Part shown: one piece after another, positions 36,701 through 49,486 of the stretch
Position numbering within the stretch: position 1 is the first letter of the stretch
Layout of the letters: every line of letters starts with the position of its first letter
Source of the DNA: Rhodamnia argentea
Taxonomy: Eukaryota > Streptophyta > Magnoliopsida > Myrtales > Myrtaceae
DNA length: 64,000 bases
NCBI RefSeq assembly: GCF_020921035.1
Contig: NC_063157.1
Coordinates: 992,001 to 1,056,000 of the forward strand
Direction: 5' to 3'
Translations under genes and position numbers: made by a program
Notes under the pieces: model-generated
What the model was told of the DNA's origin: nothing
Databases searched by the model: none
Seen by the model: only the letters and a program-made list of their open reading frames with translations

Positions 36701-38656
36701 GCATTTCTTCTTCCTCCCAAGACTTGCGTCGTGGCCTGGTTGTTAATCCCCAGCCAGGTCTGTCAAAAGCGACAACAGCACAACCGACCTGCCGTGAAAG
36801 CACTCCCATAACATGCCTCCAGGAAAAGACTCCTCCTCCAAATCCATGTATTAAGACGATTCCAAATAGACCACCATTGGGATCTTGCCCAAAAGTTTTC
36901 ACATTTTTAGCCCGGTCGTCCACATCAGCATCATCCAGGTTCAATGCAGGAATTTCTTCAGCAAGAATAGGATAAGGTACGGAGCTGTCCAAAAGTGGAG
37001 CATACAGCAAGGAAGTGTTGAATTGACTGCTATAGCTCCTCTGAAGATGTTGAGATTTTGGCAAAGCACTGAATGCTTGCCTATCAACATTTAGCCGACC
37101 CATCACTGTTTGTGGCGAGGTGCAGTTAACATTGGGCTCAGAGAAGGCAGCCGAGGACAAAACATGAGATGGTGAACTAGGCGAGCAGAGTTTATAATGG
37201 ATAGCAAGCCCTTGGCACGTCATAAATAAGCTGTCAACATCCGTGAGGAATCTGATCGGAATATCACCTTCGCCATGAGCAGACCCCATGGGCTTCTGCC
37301 TCGTTTCAGAGTCACTTTTTGTAGTTTTCCCAGCAGTTGGAGTCGGTGACCTCGGGACCTTTTGGTAACCGGAGAAAACGGTTTTGCAGGAAAGAACCTG
37401 TTAAATTTAGAGCATGCAAGAACACATTCAGAAGAAGCATACGCAAGCAATTCAAACCACATAGAACTCAGGCAAATCACCAACTCACGCTTGAGAAGAT
37501 AAAAGACTTATGCCACAGATAACATTTTCATAGCTGTCTCAGACAAGATTTCGTTTCTTTTATGTTATGCAACTGCAAAATTAATCCAAACTTACTGCTT
37601 CAGGATCAACTCGATGAAACAGAAGCTTCCTCCGTGCCCGGAAGCTGGTTCTATAAGCAACCACAGTATGGCCCAAAGCAAATACGACCGAAGACAGGAA
37701 CAAGACAGGCATACCCCATGACTTCTTCAAATGAAGTTTCTGCCTCGCAAGGGAAGATGGAACTTCAGCTTCCATTTGAGAGTTTATAGAGAAAACACAA
37801 GCCTTGACCGAAAGAATGAGGATAGAGATGACGGAGGACAGAGTAACAGTTCCCAAATAAGGCCCGTGAGAGAGAGCAGGACCATCGCACATCGCATAAA
37901 CACCTGTTGCAGAGGACACGAGCAAGGACGTAAATGCATTTTCTTCGATTCTCCTACAGAAATCGTTATGGGATCAATTACCAGTACATACCAATTCAAC
38001 GCGGCAAATCAAGCCTGCAACACTAGTTACTAATATTAAATAACTTTTGAGGAATTTTAATTTACGAAAGCCACCCATGACTCAAATGACAGACTTAATC
38101 AATCTCAAATTGCTGCGCCCTTGTAAAATCGCTCCAGAGAGTTCATCAAATGCCACAAAAGGAAATCCCAAGTTGCAATTTCGCATTCATATTAAGAGCA
38201 ACAAAGCTAAAAGTTTAAAGCCTAACATTCCCAGCCGAACAAAGAGGATTGTCCTAGAAAGAAAGTTATCATCCCTCTAAACAGCAAGGCGAAAGTTACT
38301 GAAGCCAAAGAAAGAATGACAACTCTACCGAAAGAAAGAAAAGAGAAACGAAAGTGGTGCAAACAGGGCGTGAACATACAAATGATGATCAGAGATCTAA
38401 CGATTGAAACCAATGGAATGTCCGTCAAAGAGCTCTTGAACGAATATCTCCTCAAATGCTCCCTAAATCCATAACAACTCACGCAAGTGAAGCTCGCGAT
38501 CAACACCCAGGGCACGAGCACGTCCCCTACCGCCACCAGCACCGGCAGCGACGACGCCAGCAGCGACGCCACCATCGCCACCACGAAGAACGCCGTCCGC
38601 ACGATCCTCCTCATCTTCTCCACCAAGTAGCAACATCCCAGCCCCCTCGCTGCCAT
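33724..38656 (-). CDS. Membrane-anchored alpha/beta-hydrolase-fold protein with Asp nucleophile
   Basis: Seven exons: 38380-38656, 37596-37903, 36675-37397, 35736-35864, 35027-35230, 34253-34453 and 33724-33846. They total 1965 nt, or 654 aa. The N-terminal part has about four to five predicted membrane spans (TAFFVVAMVASLLASSLPVL; LVPWVLIASFTCVSCYGF; a span in exon 2; WGMPVLFLSSVVFALGHTVV). The C-terminal hydrolase domain has HGFGGGVFSWRHVMG (oxyanion-hole region, His379), FDRPGWG and VLVGHDDGGQLAL. AGAEDALIS and SGCGHLPHEECP follow. The nucleophile elbow is G-H-D-D-G, so Asp458 stands where serine is usual. The likely partners are Asp596 and His624. This resembles epoxide hydrolases and dehalogenases rather than esterases. 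The substrate is unknown. Start: ATG 38656; the frame is open further upstream but without another ATG. It matches a plant family that I recall as At1g15490/At1g80280. Confidence 0.92.
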
Positions 38657-41600
38657 CTCGCGGTGGCGATCATCCAACGGCGGGCGAGAAATCTAGCCGC
38701 CGCCGGTGATGAGGCGAGCCGTGGTGGGTCCCGATCAGGTAGGACTCGATCGAGAGAGGCGCGAAACCCTAGCCGACGTCGACCGCGGCGGCGCCCTGGC
38801 CATTCCCGGAGGAGCTCGGCGGAGTATGAGGTTCACGCGCGCCGGAGATTTCAAAGACAGGCGAGGAACAGAGAGCTTCGATAGATTTTGAATTTCTCTC
38901 TCTATCTCGCGTGCCTGGCTCAAATGGGGGAACGGTGTTATTTATCTCGGACTCTATTTGATATAATCGATCTTTGATTTTTTTTTTAAAACCATAAACA
39001 TTTATTAAAATTCGGTAAAATAGTTTAATTAACGAAAGTGGGGAAATTAACGTTGTTAATTACATAGTTTATAGGATTCCATTTTGATTCCATGTCTGTC
39101 GCACATCTGTCAGCTTTTTTAGTTTGACTTGACAGAACTGCCCTTTATTCGGGAAATAAATAAAATTTCCTTCTTTTTTTTTTTTTTGGGTGATAAAACA
39201 AGCGCTGATTTTTTATGTTTGCAAAGCCATGGCATTTTTTGAATCAGGGGCACGTAACCGACAAGTCGGTTCAAAGATACCGTGCGAAAAACAGGTTAAC
39301 GACGTAGAAGCTAAAGCTTTCATAATTCACCCCAAGCACGAAACGTTATTATACGACTCTACTCGACGTTAGTCATTCGAAAACGGCGTAAAGCTTACTT
39401 TCCTCACCATCATCCATTTACGTTGAGAGAAAAATATTTTTGTTCTCTTTGATACCAAAAAATACTTTCCGAATTTTACGTCTCGAGTTCGGACGAAGCA
39501 GTTTAAAGACTTTACTAAGGTCCCTTGCTAGTTTTTATGTTTGGGAGGATATAAAATGGTTCGTCCTAATTAATAGTTCTAGAAGAAGTGCTCCAAGGTG
39601 GCTGGGACGTTTTCCAAAAAATTGATTTGAAATTCCTTTTATCTAACTTTTTTCGTGTATGGAAATTTCTATCGCGCCTTATTTTAGGAAATTTGCTCTT
39701 TTCCCCCATTGATTGATGTATGTGTGGACTCGTTTAGGATTTGGATTTCGACTTATAACCAATTGGAAAGAAAACCGAACCGCCACGGAAGATATCTTCT
39801 CGTGGAAGTGACGTGGTAGCGGTCAAAAGAAGGGATCGCGATTCGTGATTACATTTCTTCACCCCTTCTTCTCGAATTGCATTACTTCGTTGACTAAAAT
39901 CCGCGATGAACAATTTGTCAACCATGTGTAATGGACCTCGCAGTGAATTGTAAAAGTCAAGTGATCCATTTAATAGGGGAAAAAAAATGAAGATCAAATT
40001 GCCTTTTTTTGTTTTTCGTGGCAAAGTGCTTTTAATAGAATCGTACGGGCCGCGGAAATTGGCTTTTGCCAAGTTGTTTTCTCGGTAGGTTAACGGAAAG
40101 AATCGACGAATGAATGTGCTTGAGATATTTTCTTCCAAAAAAAAAGGAAAGAAGTGATTTGATAAATAGACATTGCAACGTGATGATCTTAGAATAACAG
40201 TGTGGGCTCCGTTCAGGTATTCATAAGGTGGATTTTTTGGTTTTCCATCACTACATCCTTTTGCTTTCACCTTGAGCACGAGAATGGGCACGAATTGCCC
40301 GTCCGGATAGGTTTCATTCGATCCGCGGTCAATGTGTTTTCCAAATTTCATTGGTCAATTTTTTTTTTTTTTAAAGAAAAATCACGGAAGACAATGCTAT
40401 TGTGGGCATGTCGTGTTATATAACTGTTCACGAGGCGGAATAATGCGTGCTATAAATAGGGAAATCAAAATAGGGGAAACCAATAATTAAAATAGTGGCG
40501 GGTTAGCAATTGAGCAACAAGAAATTAAAGAAGGGGGACTTCGAGATTTGATTAATTAATAAATCAAAACAAATTGGAGATTAAAGAGCTGCGCGAGGGG
40601 CGGCGAGGAAATTGGAGGAGCGGCGCGAAGCCCGAGACGAGGTGGTGGGGGGGCGGTTGCGGTCGCCGTTAGGACCTTGGAGACAGAGACGGATCGCGGT
40701 CGGGGACCAGGAAATCTGCATCGTACGGCCCCACATGGTCCGGGTCACGTCGCTCTCTCACGCCCCGGGTCGGATCCCACGGCTGGGCCCCCCCACCCCC
40801 CTTTCTGGCCAGCGGCAACACTTACCTGCTCCTGCCGTACGCCAGCACGGAGCACGTGAATTGGACCGTTCGATCACGACGCTAGGGGTGATTCGACGGC
40901 CGTGATTTACTGGGCGCATGTGTTTCGGACACATGTATAACGATCTTTCCTCTTCAATAGCCTTGGAATATGCGAAATCTTGGTTGATTCGCGACTCATC
41001 TTCTACCAGTCTCCGGTTAATGAAAAGGTGGCTGCTCTTTGTAAACGTGGTCATGCCTGGTGTCACGGATCGAATTATCTTGTAGCCTCATGAGCTGAAG
41101 AGTAGACCTTTGTGGTATCGAGCCGAAGAGACATAGCCTTGGAATATCCTTATAATTGGTCCGTAAGAGTGATATCAAGGTATAACTCTTTGGAACTCTG
41201 AAAAGAAGGATCGGCTTCCGACCAATCTCCTTATAAGGTTATGCTAGACTGAAGTCAGTTGTTGTGCGAAAATTATTTTGTGTATCCATTTGCTTGAGAG
41301 ATCGGATGCTCGAGTTAAACTAGGCGTGATACGATCCAATACGAAGATGCGAATCACCATATTGCTCTTATGAATGATTTTTCGAAGGAAGACATGTCCG
41401 GCATTTTCGACTCATCAAGCTTTGCTCGAGCTGTTCCGTGGCCAAAAATAGATGGCCCATGACATGGAGGCATGGATGTAAGAGACCAACGACCCGATGT
41501 CATCGGGTTTTTTTTTTTTTTGGCTGACCAAACTCTTGCCATTTCAAGTCGATGTCAACCGTAAGAATAACTCAGTATTTCGATCCATATGGTTTGTTCT

Positions 41601-42167
41601 ATGTGAGAGTAGTTATACTCTATTGGAAATTCCAAAACGGGACTAATTGGCGCCACATGTATGGCCAAAATCTTAGGATGTCGGGTTGTGGTTTGTCTTG
41701 ACACTACTTGGCTTCTGTAGAATGATTTAAATTCGATCTACATGGTCCTCCCTTGTCTCGCTTCTCCCCAAACATCTTCATGTCTTGTCACTATATCAAA
41801 ACGAACTTTACTTCTTAATATATTGTCATGTCCAAAGTTTTGGATGCTCCTCGTCGTACAAAATGAAAGATATAATTTAACTTCTACTATACACGCTCAC
41901 GATGGACTCTCTGTCTTTCCCCACTTTTTCGAGATACCTTGAATAGTCCATGTTGAACAAACGAGCCTCTTTCTAAGCTAAAATACCTAGTATTCAAAAT
42001 CCAATATAAGATGTACAAGTTTTGCGCGGTGAAACCGTGATTGCTCTCCGAAGTTCATTATAATTATTCTAGTGTCTCTCCTGCCATTGTCGACTTCTTT
42101 CCATCTTTCGTACTAGAGTGCTATCTTCTAGATGTCCCTCCCCTTCCCTACGTGTCTTTCCGGAGAA

Positions 42168-42331
42168 AAACGGCATAAATGATCCATGAATTTTTAATTT
42201 ATTTGGCAAAATCCTTAAACATTGGTCCAATGTCAACTGATGTTCCTAAACTTGTAAATAATTTCATGTAGTGTGGGGATCATATCAAATATTTACCAGT
42301 AATTTAGAGATTATTTGTGTTGTTGTCTCAT
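42168..42331. repeat. Short fold-back repeat, 'ACAAATGATCC' family
   Basis: The left end GGCATAAATGATCCATGAA and the right end TTATTTGTGTTGTTGTCTC are mirror-like. They resemble the ends of the longer copy at 48228-48767. It appears internally deleted. Confidence 0.5.
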
Positions 42332-42680
42332 TTTTTTAAGCGCGATGCGAGCGACACAATCACCAGTACGGAAGAGACTGACGAGATGGATCCTCTCTCT
42401 GTTAGATTATGCCACGTGGCAGTGTGTTGTTTGATTTTTTGCTGCCTAGCATGACGAACTGGGAGGAGGGCCGGACAAGCGCGATTCTCACTTTCATCGT
42501 ATTTGACAAATCTCGTTGCATCCAATGACGCTCGTTACCAACTGTTGTTTCTTCGTCGCCGAGCTGGACTGCACCGTCTGTTTTTACAAAGTTTAAGTCA
42601 AGGGGCACCGTTGGATCACGATCAAAAAGGTGCTCTTCAGTCTTTATTATACATGCAAACAGCTCCATCATTTTATTAAC

Positions 42681-42715
42681 TATTTCTATTTTTATTTTTA
42701 TTTTTATTTTTATTT
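42681..42715. repeat. (TTTTTA)n microsatellite
   Basis: About five to six units of TTTTTA, with small variations at the edges. Confidence 0.85.
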
Positions 42716-42968
42716 CCCTCTTAATCAACGATTTTTTTGTAAAAAAAAAAAGGAAAGGAAAGGAAATTCCTGTCAAACCCAAGGAGACAAAAGGTGGGGT
42801 TGGAGCATGAAAATAGGACTACAAAGCAAAAAGCTTCAAAAGCACGACACAAAATGGACATCACATGAGTCATGCCTAGTCTTTGGGCCCTCCACGTTCT
42901 TCTGTAAGAAAGATTAGGCAGGCAGTTAACCAAGACCAGCCACTCTCCCCCTTCGCTCGAGTAGCCAC

Positions 42969-43213
42969 GGTCCGTTTGTTTGAAGGAAAATTTCACGATA
43001 TGGTATAACGATATTCGAGAAATCATTTTTTAGGGAAATGCTTTCTCCTTTTCAGGTTAGGGAATTCGTATTCCTAACTTTGAGCGTGCACGTTTTGCTT
43101 GACAGTGAATGATTCTTTTGTTAACCGATCATTTTTTCAGCAAAACCAAACGCGTGAAAGCCCGAAATATTGATCTAAGAAAAAAAACTCTTTCCCTCAA
43201 GCAAACACGCCCT
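42969..43213. mobile_element. MITE-like element, related to the one at 46567
   Basis: The left end GGTCCGTTTGTTTGAAGGAA is roughly mirrored at the right by TCAAGCAAACACGCCC. Internal blocks around AACCGATCATTTTTTC recall the element at 46567-46799. Size is about 245 bp and there is no coding. The target duplication was not resolved. Confidence 0.5.
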
Positions 43214-44928
43214 TAGGATTAATGTTGGAGACAAATGGGTTTGCACCATCTTCCGCCGAATGATGACTTGTGTAAAGAACAGCTTGGAACGGATTCATGG
43301 CGAAACATCCTTAAACCTCCTGGACTAGGGCCACCATCGAGTTGGAAAGGGCGATTCGTGTGGACCAACGTAGGCCTATCGAATCACGAACCCACATCAT
43401 TAGTTAGGTAGGTACGATGTAAAAAATGTCGTGCTAAATTTCAAAGTTCTCGCGGAGGGAAGAAAATTTTGAACTTTAACGTCTCTCTTTTTCATGTAAT
43501 GATTAATTTTAAACGCATAATAATTACATAGCTAAAAGAAATTATAAAAAAATTAAGAAGAGATTATATAATTCTCTCCCAATTAGCGTGCCAAAAAAAA
43601 AAAAAAAATTCTAAAGCAATACAGAGAGAGTGATGAGGCGGTCCCTTAGGGAAGACTTTCCAGCTTGGGGCCGATTCGGACTATAGGCCCACAAGAGTTG
43701 ACGTTACTTTGTTGGTATATTCCTGTACTATGTTTGAATTTTGAGTCTTCTTCAATGCAAAGGTTGGTGTTATCCAGGTTGGTACAACGGCTATGAAATT
43801 TTGGAAAAATCCACTTCTTTGCTCGCACATCCTTTGTGCAAAAATTAGGTCGCTATTTCGTTTACGACATCTTCCTTCCTTGGCGTGCCGATGATCAGTG
43901 ACCTTCTCCTTCTCTTCGATAGACGATGATTAGGGTCCGAGCAATTCAACCGACACAATCATCAGCAGGGGCGAACGAGAAGCGGCCGAGGATGTGAAAG
44001 ATCGACCTCTAGCGGTACCACTACCGAAAGAAAAACATCCATTGTCCATGGGATCGCTATGCAGGTTCGAACTCTCATGCTATGAGATGTTTTCTAGACA
44101 ATAAATTATGGAGCGAAAACTCTAATATACTAATGGAATGAATTAAATTACCAAGATTGTAATCTAGGCATGCCATAATTACTTCGTGACCAAGGATAAT
44201 GCTTTCAATGTCAAAAAATAAAAAAAAAAATTCGAAATCAAAGGTTTCACTTTATAAATTGTGTCCACCTAAATTGGGAAATTCCCTTTTGCCAATTTTC
44301 CACTACAATGTTTGGTAAGACCTTAAGAAAAGTAAGGGTAGGTGAAAGTTGGAGTAATAAGCTTTCAAGGCTTAATAGTGATCTCATCGCAACCAAACGA
44401 TTGAGTGTTGTGAGGAGTCATTTAGCAAAATTCATTCTCACCCTAGAACCAAAAATTCTCTCCCGCGTCACTCTGACGTAATGCGCTCATCAACTAAATA
44501 GCTAGTCGAATTGAACTCGGAGCATCTCGACACTTGTCTCTACGATCGATGATGGATATAGAACGTATGACTTCGAGGGGTTTTTTTTTTTTTTTTAAAT
44601 TTTGTCGATGTCTTGGAGGGGTCGAGATTAAGGAGATTTTATCGTTATAAAGAAATTTTATGTAGTTACTTAGAGATTCGTTCATGGTTAGAACAAAGTT
44701 TAGGGCTTTGGGAAAGTGAAGATGGGTTCTCTCGTGGTCGTAATGCTTCGATTTCAACCTCGAGATGGGCCTCCCTTTGGGCGAGTTGGACCATGACGCC
44801 AACACCAATTTCCTGCTCGCCATTTCGGGGATCCCGAATGGGTTTCGTTATTATCTCGCTCATCGAACCACTTACGAAGAAATATTAGGCATCATCCGTC
44901 TTGAACTAGTCATGTTCGGACAAGATTG

Positions 44929-45130
44929 TTAGGGGATAATTACACAACGATCATCTCTCCGAACTTTTATCTAATATGCAATGTCGTCCCTAAATTTGTA
45001 GTCTGTTCAACGCGATCCTTGAAATTCGGTTCGGTGTGCAACGTTTTTTCCGAACTTTCAATGTGATCTCCGAACTTTAAATAAATATTTAATCTAGTTC
45101 ATAAACTTTATGAAAATATTTAACGTCGTC
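44929..45130. repeat. Diverged fold-back arm, 'CCGAACTTT' family
   Basis: Phased units (TCTCCGAACTTTTATCTAAT, GTCCCTAAATTTGTAG, GTGATCTCCGAACTTTAAAT) match the left arm of the copies at 48228 and 62853. Only one arm is clear. Confidence 0.5.
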
Positions 45131-46566
45131 TTTCAGTTAATTCAAGTTGATGGAATTTTGTTGATTCGGTTTCCAATCCGATAAGTTTGAATGGTGGACG
45201 GAACCGACAGAGCGTTGCATGTGGATTTTCCACATAATATTCAACTCTCATTAAAATATGGTAACCCTTGTAATTTTATTTAATTTGTGTAAATATTTTT
45301 TTTGTGTTATTTGACAATCGTGAATTATTAAATCGTGATTTGAGTTGAATATTCTACGTAAATAACTCACGTTCAACTTTTGTCTTTGTCCACCGTCCAA
45401 ACATGCTGGATTGGAATCCATATTAGCAAATATGTATGTTTTCATATAATTAGTGGACCAAATTGAATACATACTAAAAGTTTAGATATCACATTAAATT
45501 AATTAAAAATCCAAGGGCGACGGTACACGTTAGATCGAAATTCATGTCCTATTTATGTTATTTTTCTTTTCTTAGGCGAACTCATTCAAATTGTGATGTA
45601 TTGATATTAAAAGTACTTGACTTTTTAGCGGTGGACTAAATTAGTCAAGTGTTGATCATTGGTGCAAGCGTGTCTCGTTTGCGTGGTCAAAAACGACGAG
45701 CTAAAGCGGGAGATAACGCATAGGGCTGCGCGCTTCCGACTTCCGAGGTGGGGGTGATGGGCTTGTCTCCCATCTATTTTATATATTTCTTTAATGTTTT
45801 AGTTTGGCTTTATTGCTTTTTAACAAAATAAAGAAAAAAACATGACGAAATCCCAAGTAACCAAACGGATTTCTGTTCATTTTATTTATTCAAGTGACTT
45901 CAAAATTACTTCTGATAAAATAGAAAATAAAGTCGCATAACTAAACGGATTTTTGCTTCGGAAGTTATAGTATCAAATGGATTTTTGCTCCGGAAGTGTT
46001 GTCATGCGCACCATACTTCCCATTCAAACGATCCAATTACTTGAGTCATATACTTCCAACTAAATTAATTAGTGACGTGTGGAAAAAAACACTACGATTT
46101 ATTTTGTTCATCAAAAACTTCACAATGAGCCTCTCTCTTTGGAGCATCAACCATGGATAAGAGAGTCTACTACATTGATAGGATATAACACGCTAGACAT
46201 TATGTAAAAAACATATTTAGGAAACATGATATGATTTAATTCACCACTTTGAGGTATGACGTGTTATGTAAATACAGAGAGATAATGGTGTGGCGTGATT
46301 TTTTCGACTAAGTAAAACGAGTCAATTAATCGATCTGTTTCATCCCGAATTCTTATTAAACCGATTACCCTATTGTTATTTCCATTATTGTATGAATTTC
46401 TCGAGTCTTAACGGGGAGGTTCGCGATTCAATCAAGAAAACTAGGCCTCGATTTATTTTCTATGTCAACAAATTCTCGAAAAATTTATATACCAACCCTT
46501 CCCCTCCTTGACCCTCAAGCAAATGACACGATAAGATCGATGATTTTTGCAAAACAACGGTGCTTA

Positions 46567-46799
46567 AGGTGTGTTTGTTTTAGTGAAATAATTTTTGCGA
46601 ATTAGTTTGGACTTTAATGAGTTTCTTTTAGTAAAAATGATCGGTCGACGGAAAATACTTTACGATCAAATAATATATGCTCGCTTAAAGTTAGGAAAAT
46701 GAATTCCTTATCCTCAAATGGAAAAATATTTTCCTAAAAAATAATTTTCCCGAAAAATATTTTTCTTTATCACGTAGTTTCCCCAAAACAAACACACTC
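46567..46799. mobile_element. Tourist-like MITE with TTA target duplication
   Basis: The terminal inverted repeats are AGGTGTGTTTGTTTT on the left and AAAACAAACACACTC on the right. They are flanked on both sides by TTA (46564-46566 and 46800-46802). A 3-bp TTA/TAA duplication and about 230 bp size fit the PIF/Harbinger-type Tourist class. It is non-coding. Confidence 0.7.
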
Positions 46800-46888
46800 T
46801 TAAAATACTTATCGATTCCTGTTGATTTTAAAGCATCATAGTTTTACTAAATCAAATCGGATTATCGAAGCAAGATTGTAGAATTCAA

Positions 46889-47213
46889 GGTTAATAACAT
46901 GAAAAAACCTTAAACTGATACCTTTATAATAAAATTTACACAAAACTAATTTTTGGATTACGAAAATATATAAACTGGTACACTTGTGATAAATTTATCT
47001 CAAAGTGACATGGATTTCCATGTGGACTCGCCATGTCAATTTTTACATAAATTATTGTTATGTGTCATCCAGCTCATTATTTCACGATAAAATTGGTTGT
47101 AAGCTAATGGTGGTTAAATATGTCATAACTCATTTTGAGGTTTTGATGACCCAAAAGTTAGTTTGGGCGTAAATTTATTGTATATCAAATTGGGGATTTT
47201 CGTGATATTAACC
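46889..47213. mobile_element. Fold-back element
   Basis: The left end GGTTAATAACATGAAAAAAC is mirrored by TCGTGATATTAACC at the right. The arms carry matching units (AAACTAATTTTTGG on the left, CCAAAAGTTAGTTTGG on the right). It is non-coding, about 325 bp. Confidence 0.6.
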
Positions 47214-47618
47214 CTAAAATTTATGTCAACATGCGAAACGAATGTTTAGTGTTGTGCATTTGGCTTTGCACCATCAAACTCTAAAATTTACCCCTAGGAT
47301 TAATATTACACGATCGATTAATATTCATGCACACTAAAATTTATATGAATTTGTGGTATTATCCCATGATGGATTAATATTCATGCATATGAAAAATTAC
47401 GTCTAAAATTTAATTCGTAAAAATGTTAGAGGATCTAAGTTTTGCTGAAATTAATACCGAGACGTAGAAACTCGCTCAAGCACACTGATGGAAAAGGAGA
47501 TCGAGGACAGAGAAGTTAAAAGAGTAGTGAGATTAATAGTCCTTATGTCCATTGGGATCGCGCGATTAATTGGGGCGCAAATGACAACTATTATCTTTTT
47601 GGGCCTAATTTCTGGCTA

Positions 47619-48221
47619 GATTTTTCTATTTCTATTTCATAGACAAGTTTATGAGCAAAGATATGCGTTCGACAATGACCCAAAATTTTTACTTCCATAA
47701 TAAATTAGTTTGATAACAATGCAAAATTTCCACCATTGGGCGATTGGAGGCCAAAGACCGGCGATTGGCGTAGGGCGACCGGTGACCGGAGATCGGAGAT
47801 TGGTGGTTGGCAACTCGAGGCTAGAGACCAGCGAATGGTAGCCAAGGATTGGCGAATGGCGGATAGTCGGGCGGCATCGGAGACGGAGATCGTGGACCGG
47901 TGGCCTGTGGACGGCGACAGGGGACCGGAGATCGGCAATGGGAGACCCAAGCGGGGGTAGGGGATTGAAGATCGACGGTGGACAATGGACAGAAGGGACG
48001 CAAGAGAGAGGGAAACTGCATGTGAGAGAGGTGGAGGAGCATTGAAGAAAATTCTTATTTATGTTTCTGCTCCAAAAATAAAAAAGTAAAAAAAATTCTA
48101 TTTTCCATTTTTGTTTCAAATTTATTTATAGGCTAAAAATTTGTTTCGAAAATAAAAAAATAAAATTTATATATCAAATGAATTTTCGTTTTCAAATTTG
48201 TTCTCCAAAATAGAAAAATAA
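47619..48221. mobile_element. Non-autonomous DNA-transposon-like element, copy B
   Basis: This is the reverse-oriented relative of 10455-11132. Its complement starts TTTTATTTTTCTATTTTGG and ends GAAATAGAAATAGAAAAAT. The interior has the same GCCTATAAAT-like block, an A-rich zone and then a long run of degenerate GGAGATCGG/CGATTGGCG units (47735-47990). No transposase is encoded. It abuts the fold-back element at 48228. Confidence 0.6.
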
Positions 48222-48227
48222 AAGAGA

Positions 48228-48767
48228 TAATGACATAAATGGTCCATGAACTTTGACTTAATATGCATTATGATCCCCGAACTTTAGATTTGTTCAATAT
48301 GGTCCTTAAACTTCAGCCTAATATTCAATATGGTATCCGGACTTTTAGTTCATTCAATGTGATCCCTAAACTTTTACTACATGTTCAATATAGTCATTGA
48401 ACCATATGAAAATGTTCAATAGAGTCCTTTCATTAATTTAAGATCAATGACAATAATGAACATTTTCATATGGTTCATGGACTAAATTGAACATGTACGA
48501 AAAGTTCAGGGATTATATTGAACTATATGAAAATGTTCAATAGAGTCCTTTCATTAATTTAAGATCAAAAATAATAATGAACATTTTTATATGATTCGAG
48601 GACTAAATTGAACATGTACGAAAAATTCAGTAATTATATTGAACAAGTCAAAGTTTAGGGATCAAACTGTACATTGAGCTAAAGTTCAATGACTACATTG
48701 AATAAATTAAAAGTTTAGGGATCACATTACACATTAAATCAAAATTCAAGGATTATTTGTGTCATTT
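48228..48767. mobile_element. Large fold-back element with internal tandem duplication
   Basis: The ends mirror each other: AATGACATAAATGGTCCATG on the left, GGATTATTTGTGTCATTTT on the right. The arms of more than 150 bp are built of phased GTTCAATATGGTCC-like units. Two near-identical blocks of about 115 bp, starting GTTCAATAGAGTCCTTTCAT at roughly 48414 and 48534, lie in tandem. It is non-coding. Related copies lie at 42168, 44929, 53654 and 62853. Confidence 0.75.
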
Positions 48768-49486
48768 TTCCAAAATGAAACTGTTGTCTCCTTACCTACT
48801 AAGCCCGCCGATCAAGGAAACTTGGCTGGAGCAGTCGGGTTCTGTTTCTCAGTCAAGCCAAGGAAAGGGAGTCTCGAAAACAATGCTATTAAAATCCGTG
48901 AAGAGGTTACCATTGAATTCATCAGAACATCTCCAACAAATGTCTGTCTTGGCCATTTTCCTTTTTCTGCTTTTTGTTTTTTTGGGTGTTTTACGCAAAA
49001 GCTCAACTCCCTTTCCTCTGCGAGATAATTAATCATGGCAAACTTGTCTCCAGTCGGCGATTCCATTCCGTGGAAAGGTCTGGCTAGTCAAAGAGGATCA
49101 TTTGCTTAGAAAGTTGGATTTGCAGAAACTTAGGAAAGCTGATGAGGCGATCAGCTCCAATAATCAGAATCTGCTAAAAACTGAGAACAAAAGGAAGGAG
49201 AGAGGGGGAGTCTTTTTGCAACATATTGTAAAAGCTTTTGTGAACGAGGAACTTTGTAAGAATATCGACGTTCTGTTCTGAAACCCCGAGGGTTTTGTAT
49301 GTGAAATGCTATAAAAGCTATCATTTCTATCACTACTCTCTCTGAGAAATCAATCTTCTCCAGCCACCCTATCTCTTTCCTCCCCTTTTCCTCATCTCTC
49401 TTATCTCACGTTGTCCTCTTGAAGAACCAGAGTTTTTTGGGAGATTCTTGAAGGGAGAACATAGTGAGTGAGGGAGAGCGAGAGAA

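Larger units (their letters stand above)
38657..49486. other. 10.8-kb gene-poor block with mobile-element relics
   Basis: Apart from hydrolase and NTT promoter sequence at the two edges, no gene was supported. It holds fold-back repeats (42168-42331, 44929-45130, 46889-47213, 48228-48767) and MITEs (42969-43213, 46567-46799). Copy B of the paired non-autonomous element (47619-48221) and a TTTTTA microsatellite also lie here. A GC-rich island at 40580-40900 has no coding features. A 205-residue minus-strand open frame at 39734-40351 has a random-looking composition. The open segment at 48760-49060 is unassigned. Confidence 0.5.

Noticed and set aside
39734-40351. 205-residue minus-strand open frame in gene-poor DNA
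   Set aside because: The composition follows the local AT bias, there is no motif or family resemblance, and the region has no splice or promoter context. It is probably a chance open frame.
40580-40900. GC-rich island considered as a gene start
   Set aside because: Reading frames there are Arg/Pro-rich in all phases and lead to no downstream exons.
48757-49066. Overlapping open frames on both strands just upstream of NTT
   Set aside because: Neither strand gives a recognised protein or splice partners; the segment may be NTT promoter or leader sequence.
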